Shown: positions 44,767 through 53,143 of the stretch, piece by piece
How positions within the stretch are numbered: the stretch's first letter is position 1
How the letters are laid out: every line of letters begins with the position of its first letter
Source of the DNA: Taklimakanibacter sp021828105
GTDB lineage: Bacteria > Pseudomonadota > Alphaproteobacteria > Rhizobiales > Aestuariivirgaceae
Assembly: GCA_021828105.1 (NCBI GenBank)
Contig: JAKATG010000030.1
Location: forward strand, 14,464 to 78,463
Length of the DNA stretch: 64,000 nucleotides
Reading direction: 5' to 3'
Notes under the pieces: generated by a model
Database searches by the model: none
Told to the model about the DNA's origin: nothing
The model's input: the letters and a program-made list of their open reading frames with translations, nothing else
Translations under genes and position numbers: made by a program

Positions 44767-46275
44767 TCAGTCGGCCTTCTTCACGCCGACGAGCCGGACC
44801 ATGCCGTCGGCCGAGGGCACGAATCCGCTCACCTTCTTGTTGAGGCCCCAGATCCAGGCCTGGTGGCCGAAATAGATGACCGGCAGCTCATCGTTCAGGA
44901 TCTTCGCCGCCGCATCGTATTTCTGCTTGCGCGCGGCATTGTCGGTCGAGGCGCGCGCCTCGTTCAGGAGCTTGTCGACCTCGGGGTTGCAATATTTCAT
45001 GTCGTTGAGGCCGCCCTTGCAGGTGACGAACTGATGGATATTGCCGTCGGGATCGACACGGCCGGACCAGTCGGTGCGCGCGATCTGGTATTTGCCGGCG
45101 GTCTCCTCATCGAGCAGCGTGGCAAATTCAGTCGCCTTGAGGCTGACATCGAAGCCGGCCTCGGCCACCATGGCCTGCATCATCTGGGCCGCCTGCAGGA
45201 TGACCGGGTTGTTGGTGACGCTGAAGTCGAGCTTGAGGCGATCGACGCCCGCCTCCTTCATCAGCGCCTTGGCCTTCTCGACATCGCGCGCCGGCACGGG
45301 AACGTCCTTGTTGAACCACGGACCGTTGGGCGGAAACGGCTGATTGCCGGCAAGGGCCGTGCCTTCATAGACGATCTGCATGATCGCCTCGCGGTCGAGC
45401 GCCAGCGAGAAAGCCTGGCGCAGCCTCTTGTCCTTGCCGAGCGGATTGTCGGCGGCCGGGCCATTGCCGACATTCACATAGAGGGCGAGATAGCCGAGAT
45501 TGACGGCGTCGAGATAGTTGAGATTGGCGTCCCCCTTGATCGCCGCGGCATCGCTCGGCGCCATTTCCGTGCCCATGTCGAGATCGCCGGCGCGCAGATT
45601 GGCGAGGCGCACCGTGGTGTCGGGGATCGGCAGATAGGTCACCTTGTCGAGGAAGACATTGTCCTTGTTCCAGTAGTCCGCGAATTTCTCCAGCACGATG
45701 CGGTCCTGCTGGACGCGCTCGACGAATTTGAAGGGACCGGCGCAGACCGGATGGCTGCCGAATTTGGCGCCGAGCTCCTTAGCCGCCTTGGGCGAGACGA
45801 TCATGCCGGCGCGGTCGGCGAGCTGGGCGAGCAGCGTGACATCGGGGCTCTTCAGCTTGAAGGTGACCTCGTCCTCGCCATTGGCTTCGACCTTCTCGAC
45901 CGAGGCGAGCTCGCTCTTGCGCCGCGACTCCGGCAGCGTGAGGTTGCGCTCGATGGTCGCGACCACCGCTTCGGCATTGAACGGCGTGCCGTCATGGAAC
46001 TTGACGCCCTTGCGCAGCTTCATCTTCAGTTCCTTGCCGCCTTCGGACCACGTCCATTCGGTGGCGAGCTGCGGGACGATGGCGAGGTCCGGTCCGACAT
46101 CGACGAGCTTGTCGCACATCGCCGTATAGACGATGCGGCCGACGAAAGTGCGCGACTGCGCCGGATCGAGCACGTCCGGGTCGTTGGCGAGGCCGATCTT
46201 GAGCTCGGCGGCCATCGCCGATGCCGAAAGCAGCAGGGCTGTCAGCGTCGTTGTGAGAAAGACGGCAGGCTTCAT
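44767..46275 (-). CDS. ABC transporter substrate-binding protein, family 5 (GsiB/DppA-like)
   Basis: 502 residues. AGAGGAGAAACGCC precedes the ATG. The signal peptide MKPAVFLTTTLTALLLSASAMA is followed by KIGLANDPDVLDPAQSRTFVGRIVY and WSEGGKELKMKLRKGVKFHDGTPFNAEAVVATIER, the family 5 hallmark. The gamma-glutamyltransferase downstream points to glutathione or gamma-glutamyl peptides as ligand, but this is contextual. It is the first transporter gene after the GntR regulator. Confidence 0.93.
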   Translation of the reverse strand: MKPAVFLTTTLTALLLSASAMAAELKIGLANDPDVLDPAQSRTFVGRIVYTAMCDKLVDVGPDLAIVPQLATEWTWSEGGKELKMKLRKGVKFHDGTPFNAEAVVATIERNLTLPESRRKSELASVEKVEANGEDEVTFKLKSPDVTLLAQLADRAGMIVSPKAAKELGAKFGSHPVCAGPFKFVERVQQDRIVLEKFADYWNKDNVFLDKVTYLPIPDTTVRLANLRAGDLDMGTEMAPSDAAAIKGDANLNYLDAVNLGYLALYVNVGNGPAADNPLGKDKRLRQAFSLALDREAIMQIVYEGTALAGNQPFPPNGPWFNKDVPVPARDVEKAKALMKEAGVDRLKLDFSVTNNPVILQAAQMMQAMVAEAGFDVSLKATEFATLLDEETAGKYQIARTDWSGRVDPDGNIHQFVTCKGGLNDMKYCNPEVDKLLNEARASTDNAARKQKYDAAAKILNDELPVIYFGHQAWIWGLNKKVSGFVPSADGMVRLVGVKKAD

Positions 46276-46327
46276 GGCGTTTCTCCTCTGATGCGAGGGT
46301 CCGGCGACCCTTTCTGATGATATGAAC

Positions 46328-47065
46328 TCAAGCGCTGCGCGCCTCGGCGTCCTCCTCGTCGTGGCCGCTCGAGGTGACGCGGATCAGGTTCTCCTGCAGC
46401 GTCAGCAGATGCTGCCGCATGGTTTCCCCGGCCTTGCCCGGATCATGCGCGCCGATCGCCGCGACGATCTCCGCATGCTGCCGGTTGAGCAGTCCCTTGG
46501 ATCCCAAGGGGCCTGCGGCCTTGCGTGCCCGTTCGCGGATCTTCTGCCAAGCCTGGTCCTGGCGGACGCGATTGACCACGTCGAAAATGGCGAGGAAGAG
46601 GCGATTGCCGGCGCATTGCGCGATCTGCCGGTGCAGCGCGCCGTCCCATAATTCATGTGCATCGGCATCGGCGCTTTCGCCGATCCGGGCGACGAGGTCA
46701 TGCATGCGCTGGACATCGGCGGGCTTTGCCCTGAGGGCCGCGAGCTGCGCCAGCGGCGGCTCGATCCTGAGCCTGACTTCCATCACTTCCATGAAGTCGG
46801 TCTTGTCGAGGATGGCGCCGAAATGCCGGTCGAGATCATGGCGCGGCTGTCCGGCATAGGTGCCGGATCCTTGCCGGCGCCAGATCAGGCCTTCGGTTTC
46901 GAGAACTTCGAGCGCGCGCCTGACCGCCCGGCGGCCGACGCCCAATTCTTCCGCGAGGGCCCTTTCGGTCGGCAGCTTTCCGCTGCTGTCGAAACCGTTC
47001 GAGCGCAAGAGGCCGCGCAATTTCTCGAGCGCGTAATTGGAATTGCCGGGCGCGTTTTCAGCCAT
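46328..47065 (-). CDS. GntR/FadR family transcriptional regulator
   Basis: 245 residues from the ATG at 47065, with AGGAAG before it; the open frame to 47125 would run through the palindromic operator and is rejected. The winged-helix domain (KLPTERALAEELGVGRRAVRRALEVLETEGLIWRRQGSGTY) is followed by an all-helical FCD effector domain with metal-ligand-type residues (HRQIAQCAGNRLF, HAEIVAAIGAHD). It probably represses itself and the transporter operon 53 bp downstream and releases DNA on binding the imported ligand or a product. Confidence 0.93.
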   Translation of the reverse strand: MAENAPGNSNYALEKLRGLLRSNGFDSSGKLPTERALAEELGVGRRAVRRALEVLETEGLIWRRQGSGTYAGQPRHDLDRHFGAILDKTDFMEVMEVRLRIEPPLAQLAALRAKPADVQRMHDLVARIGESADADAHELWDGALHRQIAQCAGNRLFLAIFDVVNRVRQDQAWQKIRERARKAAGPLGSKGLLNRQHAEIVAAIGAHDPGKAGETMRQHLLTLQENLIRVTSSGHDEEDAEARSA

Positions 47066-47095
47066 GGGTCTTCCTGCTGGAGTCCAATGGTGCGA

Positions 47096-47112
47096 ACCAA
47101 TTCGGAATTGGT
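47096..47112. promoter_or_regulatory. 17-bp perfect palindrome, probable GntR operator
   Basis: ACCAATTCGGAATTGGT is a perfect 8+1+8 inverted repeat centred about 39 bp upstream of the GntR start codon. FadR-subfamily regulators bind operators of this length and symmetry, typically in their own promoter. Autoregulation of the regulator and the transporter genes behind it is the simplest reading. The 157-bp gap 47066-47223 holds nothing else recognisable. Confidence 0.7.
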
Positions 47113-47223
47113 ACACAACGGCCAAAGCGGCGACGGGTCAAGGAATTTTTCTCCGCGCGGGACTGGATACCATCGCCTGAGCGTAGATGTTGCGGGTTGT
47201 CAGCTTTCCAATTGCTGCGGCAG

Positions 47224-49209
47224 TCAGTCCGGCAATCCGGCTTCGCGCAGCAAAGTCGTGACCTTCTCGAACTTCTCGCGCTCCCGATAGTGCTGCGACA
47301 GATGCATGTTCGCCATTCCGAAGCCCGGAAAGCGCAGGCGCAGCTCATCGATCATCGCGGCCGCCGCCTTTTTCTCGCCTTGGAAGGCAAGAACGGTCGC
47401 GAGGAGTATGTAGGCGAAAGGCTCGTCCGGCTCCTGGCTGTGATAGAGGCGCCCCAGCTCGAGGGCGGCCGCCAGATTGCCCGTCCATAGATGGTTGTAG
47501 GCTTCATAGTAGGTGTACCAGGGCGGATATTGCGGACAAAGCCGCTGCGCGAGCTTGAGTGTCGCGCTCGATTTTCCGTGCTCGCCCGCATACATGTAGA
47601 GCATCGCCAGAAAGGCTGTGGAGTGGGCGTCGCTGGGCACCAGGCTGACGGCCTGCTGGGCGAATTCCATGGCCTGATCCTGCTCGCCGCGCAGCCAGGC
47701 GATTCCGCCTCTGAGCATCTGGGCAATCCCCAGATGGGGATCGAGAGCGAGCACCCTGCGGCAATCTTCCTCCGCGAGGCGAAGCGAGTGGCTCCTGTCG
47801 ATCGACCGGTTGAATCGCGCATCCCACCAGTGGGTCATGCCATGCAGCACCATGGCTCCGGTGTAGTGGGGATCGATGCTGATCGCTTCCTCGAGCAGAC
47901 GGCGAGCGTCCTCGTTGTCACTTTTGTTGAATCGCAGAAAGGCATCGCGGGCGGCGACCATTTTCTCCCAGGCGCGCAGATTGCGGGTCTGTCCCTCCCA
48001 GAACCGCGCCATGTCGCCGGCGGTGAGCTTCGCCTGCATCGCCAAGGCGATGGCCTGGGTGATCTGATCCTGCACCGCGAAAATGTCGCCGAGCTCGCCT
48101 TCATAGCGTTCGGCCCAGACATGCTTGCCCGACCGGCCGTCGACGAGATGTGCCGCAACCCTGATGCGTGAGCCTGCGGCACGCACGCTGCCTTCGAGCA
48201 CGAAATTTACGCCGAGGTCTTGCGCAAGATCGACGATACCTGCCGATGCCTGTTTCGCATTGCTGGAAACGACGAGCAGCTCCTTTATTCGCGACAGGGC
48301 GCCGACGACGTCCTGCGTCAACCCTTGCGCGAAGAAGCCATGCTCGGGTTCGGTCGAAAGATTGGCGAAGGGCAGGACGGTGAGCGAAGGCTTCTCGGCC
48401 GCAGCCGAAGGCGGTTGCGTCCTGGGCCTGGACGAGCCTTCGCGCCGGCTCGTCCGGATGGAACGCATCAGAGCTTCCGTTTCCGCCTCCGGCCTCACAC
48501 CGAGCTGGTCCGCAAGCTCGCGCTCGCACCGCTCATATTGAGCGAGCGCCGCATCGGGCCGCCCCTGCATCACATAGAGCCGCATCAGCGTGCGGTGCAC
48601 CGCCTCTTGCAGCGGATCGAGGCTGAGCATCTTGAGACCGTGATTGATGGCTTCCTCAATATTCCCGCGATGCTCCGACTGCTTCATCAGCCGGTCATGG
48701 ATCGCCAGGATCATGAGACGAATGCGCTCGCGCTCAGCGGTTTGCCATTGATCGAATGCGGGCTCGTCGATCGCCAGGCCTTCAAGGAAATCACCGGCGA
48801 AGAGTGCTGCCGCCTCGCCGAGCGCCTTATCGTTCTCGGCTGTGGACGCCGTCTCCAGAATCCGCGTGTCGAGCCAGGCGGCGCCCCGCGCGAAGCTGAC
48901 CGATTCCTTGCTGGCCGTAATGGCCTCGGCGGCCGCGCCGAGCGCGCCACGCAGCTCGGACAATGACTGGCGCAGCGACGCCCGCGCCTGCGTCTCGTCT
49001 CTTTCACCCCATAGCAGTCCGACCAGGGTGGTGCGGGCAATGTCGACACCCTCGCGCCGGGCCAGATAGGCCAGGAGGGCCCGAGTCTTCTTGGCCGGAA
49101 TGGCGACGGTCTTGCCGTCCATTTTGACGGTGAGCGGGCCGAGGAGACGGATTTCCAGGCTCGCTGAGGGCTGCAATTGCCGATTTTGCGGTGTGTTGAC
49201 GTTGCCCAT
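47224..49209 (-). CDS. SARP/BTAD-type transcriptional regulator with TolB-N-like and TPR domains
   Basis: 661 residues. The N-terminal region (about 20-115) is an OmpR/SARP winged helix (LRLLGPL-type start, RALLAYLARREGVDIARTTLVGLLWGE, ARASLRQSLSELR). It is followed by the bacterial transcriptional activator domain (about 120-255, RTLMRLYVMQGRPDAALAQYERCERELADQLGVRPEAET). Residues about 275-390 match the TolB-N-like module found in adenylate-cyclase-type regulators (SLTVLPFANLSTEPEHGFFAQGLTQDVVGALSRIKELLVVSS). The rest is TPR-like helical repeats. It is soluble, and its target genes are unknown. It is divergent from a possible small gene. Confidence 0.88.
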   Translation of the reverse strand: MGNVNTPQNRQLQPSASLEIRLLGPLTVKMDGKTVAIPAKKTRALLAYLARREGVDIARTTLVGLLWGERDETQARASLRQSLSELRGALGAAAEAITASKESVSFARGAAWLDTRILETASTAENDKALGEAAALFAGDFLEGLAIDEPAFDQWQTAERERIRLMILAIHDRLMKQSEHRGNIEEAINHGLKMLSLDPLQEAVHRTLMRLYVMQGRPDAALAQYERCERELADQLGVRPEAETEALMRSIRTSRREGSSRPRTQPPSAAAEKPSLTVLPFANLSTEPEHGFFAQGLTQDVVGALSRIKELLVVSSNAKQASAGIVDLAQDLGVNFVLEGSVRAAGSRIRVAAHLVDGRSGKHVWAERYEGELGDIFAVQDQITQAIALAMQAKLTAGDMARFWEGQTRNLRAWEKMVAARDAFLRFNKSDNEDARRLLEEAISIDPHYTGAMVLHGMTHWWDARFNRSIDRSHSLRLAEEDCRRVLALDPHLGIAQMLRGGIAWLRGEQDQAMEFAQQAVSLVPSDAHSTAFLAMLYMYAGEHGKSSATLKLAQRLCPQYPPWYTYYEAYNHLWTGNLAAALELGRLYHSQEPDEPFAYILLATVLAFQGEKKAAAAMIDELRLRFPGFGMANMHLSQHYREREKFEKVTTLLREAGLPD

Positions 49210-49265
49210 GACGCTCAGGTGACGCCCCTCTTTTAGGTTCCTCTCATATCGGAGGAGACAAGTCC

Positions 49266-49466
49266 ATGTATGACGTGAACCCGCTCGGACCGCTGATGCA
49301 TCTCAGGGAGCTTGAACGGCAGGCGAATTCAACGGCTTGTCGCGCTCCCGGCGAAAACCGGTCGAACCTCCGCCCAGCTTTTGGCGAAAGGCTCGCGGAT
49401 CTCCTGCGCCGGATCAACCGCATTGGCACCGCACGCCCAGGGAAGTCTAAGCCGGCCCTTCGCTGA
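49266..49466 (+). CDS. Possible small protein (66 aa)
   Basis: An excellent GGAGGAG lies about 8 bp before the ATG, in the divergent region of the SARP-like gene. The product (MYDVNPLGPLMHLRELERQAN...) is basic, soluble and not recognised. Its 3' end overlaps the convergent LacI gene by 20 bp. The unusually good ribosome binding site argues for translation; the short length and lack of a known family argue caution. Confidence 0.45.
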   Translation: MYDVNPLGPLMHLRELERQANSTACRAPGENRSNLRPAFGERLADLLRRINRIGTARPGKSKPALR

Positions 49467-50490
49467 AGTTCGTGAAATCGAGATACTGCATTTCGCTCAT
49501 CGGCGCTTCTCCATCGATGCGCTTCAGCAGGAATTTCGCGCAGTCGTGGCCGGCGCGGATGAGGTCCTCGAAGAATTGCAGCGTCGGCAGCTGGACGAGA
49601 TCGAGGATGTTCGAGGTCTTCTTGTTGACGATGTCGACATCCTTGCCGATGACGAAGCCCGCCTCCTGGAAGCCTAAGATCATCCCCAGCGCCTGCAGCT
49701 CCGATCCGCAGATGATGCCGTCCGGCGCATCGCTTTCCGTCGCCAGCGCATTGGCATAGGAGCGCAAGGTGAAGGCCGGCGAATAGAGATCGACCCCTTG
49801 GGCGATGCGCGGCTTGAGTCCCGCTTCGAACAGCGCCCGGCGGTAGCCGGCAAGCTGATGGCCGCTATAGGTATATTGCGCGGGCGGCAGTACGATGACG
49901 ATGCGCTTGCGCCCGCGCGCGATCAGCGCCTCGGCGGCGCGATAGGCGAAATCGAAATTGTCGACATCGAAATAAGGATGCGGCGTCGCGAGCTCGGTGC
50001 GCCCGAAGGTGATGAAGGGGAAGTCGCGCTCGAGCAGCATCTTCACCCGAAGATCCTGCGGCTCCGAATGGGTGAGGATGATGCCGTCGGCGGCTTGCGT
50101 GTCGACGATGTAGCGGACGGGATCGATCGGGTCCTGGTCGATATTCTGCGGCAGCACCTGCAGGTGATATTGCGTGCCGCGTAGCGCCTGGCTGATGCCC
50201 ATGATCAGGCGGCGCGCATAGTCGCTCATGTCGTCGGACTGGTTGAGCACGAAGGAGATGACGAAAGTGCGCCCGGTCTTGAGGCGCACCCCGGCGCGAT
50301 GCGGCCGGTAGCCGATCTCTTCGGCGATGGCGCGCACCCGGGCCTTGGTCTCTACCGCGAGCTCAGGCCCGTCCTTCAGCGCCCGCGACACCGTGGTGAC
50401 GCCGAGCCCGGCAAGGTCGGCGATCGTCCGGAGCGTCGGCTGCCCGCCCGCAAGACGCTTGCCCGGCTTGGCTCTACTGCGGCGCTCCAT
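49447..50490 (-). CDS. LacI family transcriptional regulator of the sugar operon
   Basis: 347 residues. The N-terminal HTH (PTLRTIADLAGLGVTTVSRALKDGPELAVETKARVRAIAEEIGYRPHRAGVRLKTGR, about residues 18-73) is a complete LacI-type DNA-binding and hinge region, and the rest is a periplasmic-binding-protein-like sensor domain. It is divergent from the GtsA-type operon. A near-palindrome overlaps its own leader (50496-50509) and a perfect one lies in the operon promoter, so it probably represses both until a sugar is bound. Confidence 0.94.
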   Translation of the reverse strand: MERRSRAKPGKRLAGGQPTLRTIADLAGLGVTTVSRALKDGPELAVETKARVRAIAEEIGYRPHRAGVRLKTGRTFVISFVLNQSDDMSDYARRLIMGISQALRGTQYHLQVLPQNIDQDPIDPVRYIVDTQAADGIILTHSEPQDLRVKMLLERDFPFITFGRTELATPHPYFDVDNFDFAYRAAEALIARGRKRIVIVLPPAQYTYSGHQLAGYRRALFEAGLKPRIAQGVDLYSPAFTLRSYANALATESDAPDGIICGSELQALGMILGFQEAGFVIGKDVDIVNKKTSNILDLVQLPTLQFFEDLIRAGHDCAKFLLKRIDGEAPMSEMQYLDFTNFSEGPA

Positions 50491-50495
50491 GGTTC

Positions 50496-50509
50496 CTGTA
50501 ACGTTTCAG
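50496..50509. promoter_or_regulatory. LacI-type operator, regulator side
   Basis: CTGTAACGTTTCAG is a one-mismatch palindrome around a central CG, six bases upstream of the LacI start codon. It matches the core of the perfect site at 50614-50631. The position fits autorepression. Confidence 0.65.
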
Positions 50510-50601
50510 AATTTCGGCTGAAACCATATCGAGTCCCCGCCTGAAAATGTCAACAGTCCAACAATTGCAATTGTAATACATATGATCGGGTCAAAGCGAG
50601 G

Positions 50602-50631
50602 TTGACAAGGAAAATCTGTAACGTTACAGAT
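50602..50631 (+). promoter_or_regulatory. Promoter and perfect LacI-type operator of the sugar operon
   Basis: TTGACA at 50602-50607 is a consensus -35 element. A 17-bp spacer leads to TACAGA at 50625-50630, a weak -10. ATCTGTAACGTTACAGAT at 50614-50631 is an 18-bp perfect palindrome with the CG centre typical of LacI-family operators, covering spacer and -10, a classic repression position. The 342-bp gap between the regulator and the binding-protein gene otherwise holds an untranslated leader of about 200 nt in which I see no clear riboswitch. Confidence 0.8.
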
Positions 50632-50832
50632 CACGGCATAGGTCCGGGAACAACAAAAGCAACGACGGGCGAGGGAGGAGACACTATTCAATTGCCAAGG
50701 GTTGAGCTTCGCGCAAAGCTTCGGGGAGAATATCCCTGATGACAGCGCAATCAGCCTTGGCTCTTTGCACTGAAAGATCGGCCGGCATTGCTTCAGGTGC
50801 CGGAATGCGTTTCGCAACTTAGGGAGGATTTC

Positions 50833-52074
50833 ATGTTGCGTAGATTGCTGTTGACCAGCGTGTTTGCCTCAGGGCTCGCCGTTGCCGCTCAGGCCGCCGA
50901 CTCGGTGGAAGTGCTCCACTGGTGGACGTCGGGCGGTGAGGCCGCGGCCCTCGATGTGCTGAAGAAGGATCTCGAGGCCAAGGGCGTCACCTGGCAGGAC
51001 ATGCCGGTCGCCGGTGGCGGCGGTGAGCAGGCGATGACCGCCTTGCGCGCCCGCGTCACCGCCGGCAATCCGCCGACCGCGGTGCAGGCGCTGGGCTTCG
51101 ACATCACCGACTGGGCCAAGCAAGGCGTGGTGGGCGATCTGGGTGCCGTCGCCGACAAGGAAGGCTGGGACAAGGTCATTCCGGCGGCGCTGCAGGGTTT
51201 TGCCAAATATGACGGCAAGTGGATCGCCGCCCCGGTGAACGTCCACTCGACCAACTGGGTGTGGATCAACAAGAAGGCGCTCGATGCCGCGGGCGGCAAG
51301 GCGCCGGAGAACTGGGACGAGCTCATCGCCTTGCTCGACAAGTTCAAGGCCGCCGGCCTGACGCCGGTCGCCCATGGCGGCCAGCCCTGGCAGGATGCGA
51401 CGATCTTCGATGCCGTCGTGCTCTCCTTCGGCAACGATTTCTACAAGAAGGCGATGATCGATCTCGATCCCGACACCCTGGCTTCGCCCAAGATGAAGGA
51501 AGTCTTCGACCGCATGACCAAGCTGCGCTCCTATGTCGACGACAATTTCTCCGGCCGCGAGTGGAACCTCGCTTCGGCGATGGTCATCGAAGGCAAAGCC
51601 GGCCTGCAATTCATGGGCGACTGGGCCAAGGGCGAGTTCGTCAAGGCCGGCCAGAAGCCGGGAGCCGACTTCGTCTGCATCCGCTTCCCCGGCACGCAGG
51701 GCGCCGTCACCTTCAACTCCGACATGTTCATGATGTTCAAGGTCGGCGAGGACAAGCAGAAGGCACAGCTCGAGATGGCCTCGGCCATCGAGAATCCGGC
51801 CTTCCAGTCGTCCTTCAACGTAGTCAAGGGCTCGGTGCCGGCGCGCACCGATGTGCCTGACACCGCCTTCGACGATTGCGGCAAGAAGGGCATGAAGGAC
51901 CTGGCCGAGGCCGCTGCCTCGGGCTCGCTCATGGGCTCGATGGCGCATGGCTACGCGGCTCCCGCCGCGATCAAGAACGCGCTCTATGACGTGGTGACCC
52001 GCCACTTCAACGGCGAGCTCGATTCCGAGGCCGCCGCCAAGGAGCTCGCGGCTGCGGTCGCCGCGGCGAAGTAA
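50833..52074 (+). CDS. Glucose/mannose-type ABC transporter substrate-binding protein (GtsA-like, CUT1)
   Basis: 413 residues from the ATG at 50833, preceded by AGGGAGG; the frame from 50788 is unsupported. The signal peptide is MLRRLLLTSVFASGLAVAAQA. SVEVLHWWTSGGEAAALDVLKK, PVAGGGGEQAMTALRARV, AHGGQPWQDATIFDAVVLS and GLQFMGDWAKGEF follow Pseudomonas GtsA closely. It binds a monosaccharide such as glucose or mannose in the periplasm. A strong hairpin after the gene suggests it is made in excess over the permeases. Confidence 0.92.
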   Translation: MLRRLLLTSVFASGLAVAAQAADSVEVLHWWTSGGEAAALDVLKKDLEAKGVTWQDMPVAGGGGEQAMTALRARVTAGNPPTAVQALGFDITDWAKQGVVGDLGAVADKEGWDKVIPAALQGFAKYDGKWIAAPVNVHSTNWVWINKKALDAAGGKAPENWDELIALLDKFKAAGLTPVAHGGQPWQDATIFDAVVLSFGNDFYKKAMIDLDPDTLASPKMKEVFDRMTKLRSYVDDNFSGREWNLASAMVIEGKAGLQFMGDWAKGEFVKAGQKPGADFVCIRFPGTQGAVTFNSDMFMMFKVGEDKQKAQLEMASAIENPAFQSSFNVVKGSVPARTDVPDTAFDDCGKKGMKDLAEAAASGSLMGSMAHGYAAPAAIKNALYDVVTRHFNGELDSEAAAKELAAAVAAAK

Positions 52075-52093
52075 GGATTTTCGCATGATGGAG

Positions 52094-52126
52094 AGGCCCC
52101 GGCGCAGACACCGGGGCCTTTCTTTC
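52094..52126 (+). terminator. Intra-operon hairpin terminator/attenuator
   Basis: AGGCCCCGG (52094-52102), an 8-nt loop and CCGGGGCCT (52111-52119) form a perfect 9-bp stem followed by TTCTTTCT. It looks like a Rho-independent terminator. As the permease and ATPase genes follow 110 bp later in the same direction, it probably allows partial readthrough and raises the binding-protein to permease ratio. Confidence 0.8.
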
Positions 52127-52228
52127 TCTGGAGTCGGGCGCGGAAAGCGGGCAGAGTTTCATCACCCCAAGGCTGGCGCGCTCCGCCCAGTTCTTCGGAA
52201 AATGGATAGGGCTGAGGAATGTTGAGAG

Positions 52229-53143
52229 ATGGCTGAGGCCACAGTTCAAGCTGCCGCGGCGCCGTCAGCGAGAAACTACCTCCAGGAGCTCCTGCCGCGC
52301 ATCGTGCTGGCGCCGAGCTTCGCGGCCACGCTGATCTTCGTCTATGGCTTCATCCTGTTCACCGGCTATCTGTCCTTCACCGACTCGAAGATGCTGCCGT
52401 CCTTCGGCTGGGTCGGCTGGGAGAACTACACGAAGCTCTGGGCTTTGCCGCATTGGTGGCGGGCGCTCGGCAATCTCGCCATCTTCGGCTCGCTCTATAT
52501 CATCGTCTGCTCGGTGCTGGGTCTGGGCCTCGCCATCCTGCTCGACCAGAAGATCCGCGCCGAGGGCGTGCTGCGCCCGATCTATCTCTATCCGATGGCG
52601 CTCTCCTTCATCGTCACCGGCACCGCCTGGAAATGGTTTCTCGATCCCGGCATCGGCCTCGAGCACACGATGCATCAATGGGGCTGGGAAAGCTTCTCCT
52701 TCACCTGGATCAAGGACCGCAACCTGGCGATCTACACGCTGGTGATCGCCGCGGTCTGGCAGTCATCGGGTTTCGTGATGGCGATGTTCCTGGCGGGCCT
52801 GCGCGGCGTCGACAACGAGATCATCAAGGCGGCGCAGATCGACGGCGCCTCCAATGTCATGATCTATCGCCGCATCATCATCCCGCTGATGCGCCCGGTA
52901 TTCCTCTCGGCCTTCGTCGTGCTCGCCCATCTCGCCATCAAGGCCTATGACCTGGTCATCGCGCTGACCGGCGGCGGCCCCGGCCAGGCGACCGAGCTGC
53001 CCGCCACATTCATGTACTCCTATACCTTCACCCGCAATTCCATGGGCATCGGTGCCGCTTCCGCCACCATCATGCTGATCATGATCGCCTCGATCATCAT
53101 CCCCTATCTCTATTCCGAATTGCGCATAGGACGCAGGTCATGA
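52229..53143 (+). CDS. Sugar ABC transporter permease (GtsB-like)
   Basis: 304 residues with about six membrane helices starting LAPSFAATLIFVYGFILFTGYLSF. The CUT1 EAA loop is EIIKAAQIDGASNVMIYRRIIIPLMRP. It resembles the first permease of glucose transporters. It overlaps the second permease gene by four bases (ATGA), so both are made together. Its own start follows the hairpin at 52094 by about 100 bp. Confidence 0.94.
   Translation: MAEATVQAAAAPSARNYLQELLPRIVLAPSFAATLIFVYGFILFTGYLSFTDSKMLPSFGWVGWENYTKLWALPHWWRALGNLAIFGSLYIIVCSVLGLGLAILLDQKIRAEGVLRPIYLYPMALSFIVTGTAWKWFLDPGIGLEHTMHQWGWESFSFTWIKDRNLAIYTLVIAAVWQSSGFVMAMFLAGLRGVDNEIIKAAQIDGASNVMIYRRIIIPLMRPVFLSAFVVLAHLAIKAYDLVIALTGGGPGQATELPATFMYSYTFTRNSMGIGAASATIMLIMIASIIIPYLYSELRIGRRS

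Noticed and set aside
50632..50832. A riboswitch in the long leader of the sugar operon
   Set aside because: The leader is about 200 nt, but I could not find a conserved riboswitch core or a convincing set of alternative stems; the LacI operator explains regulation.
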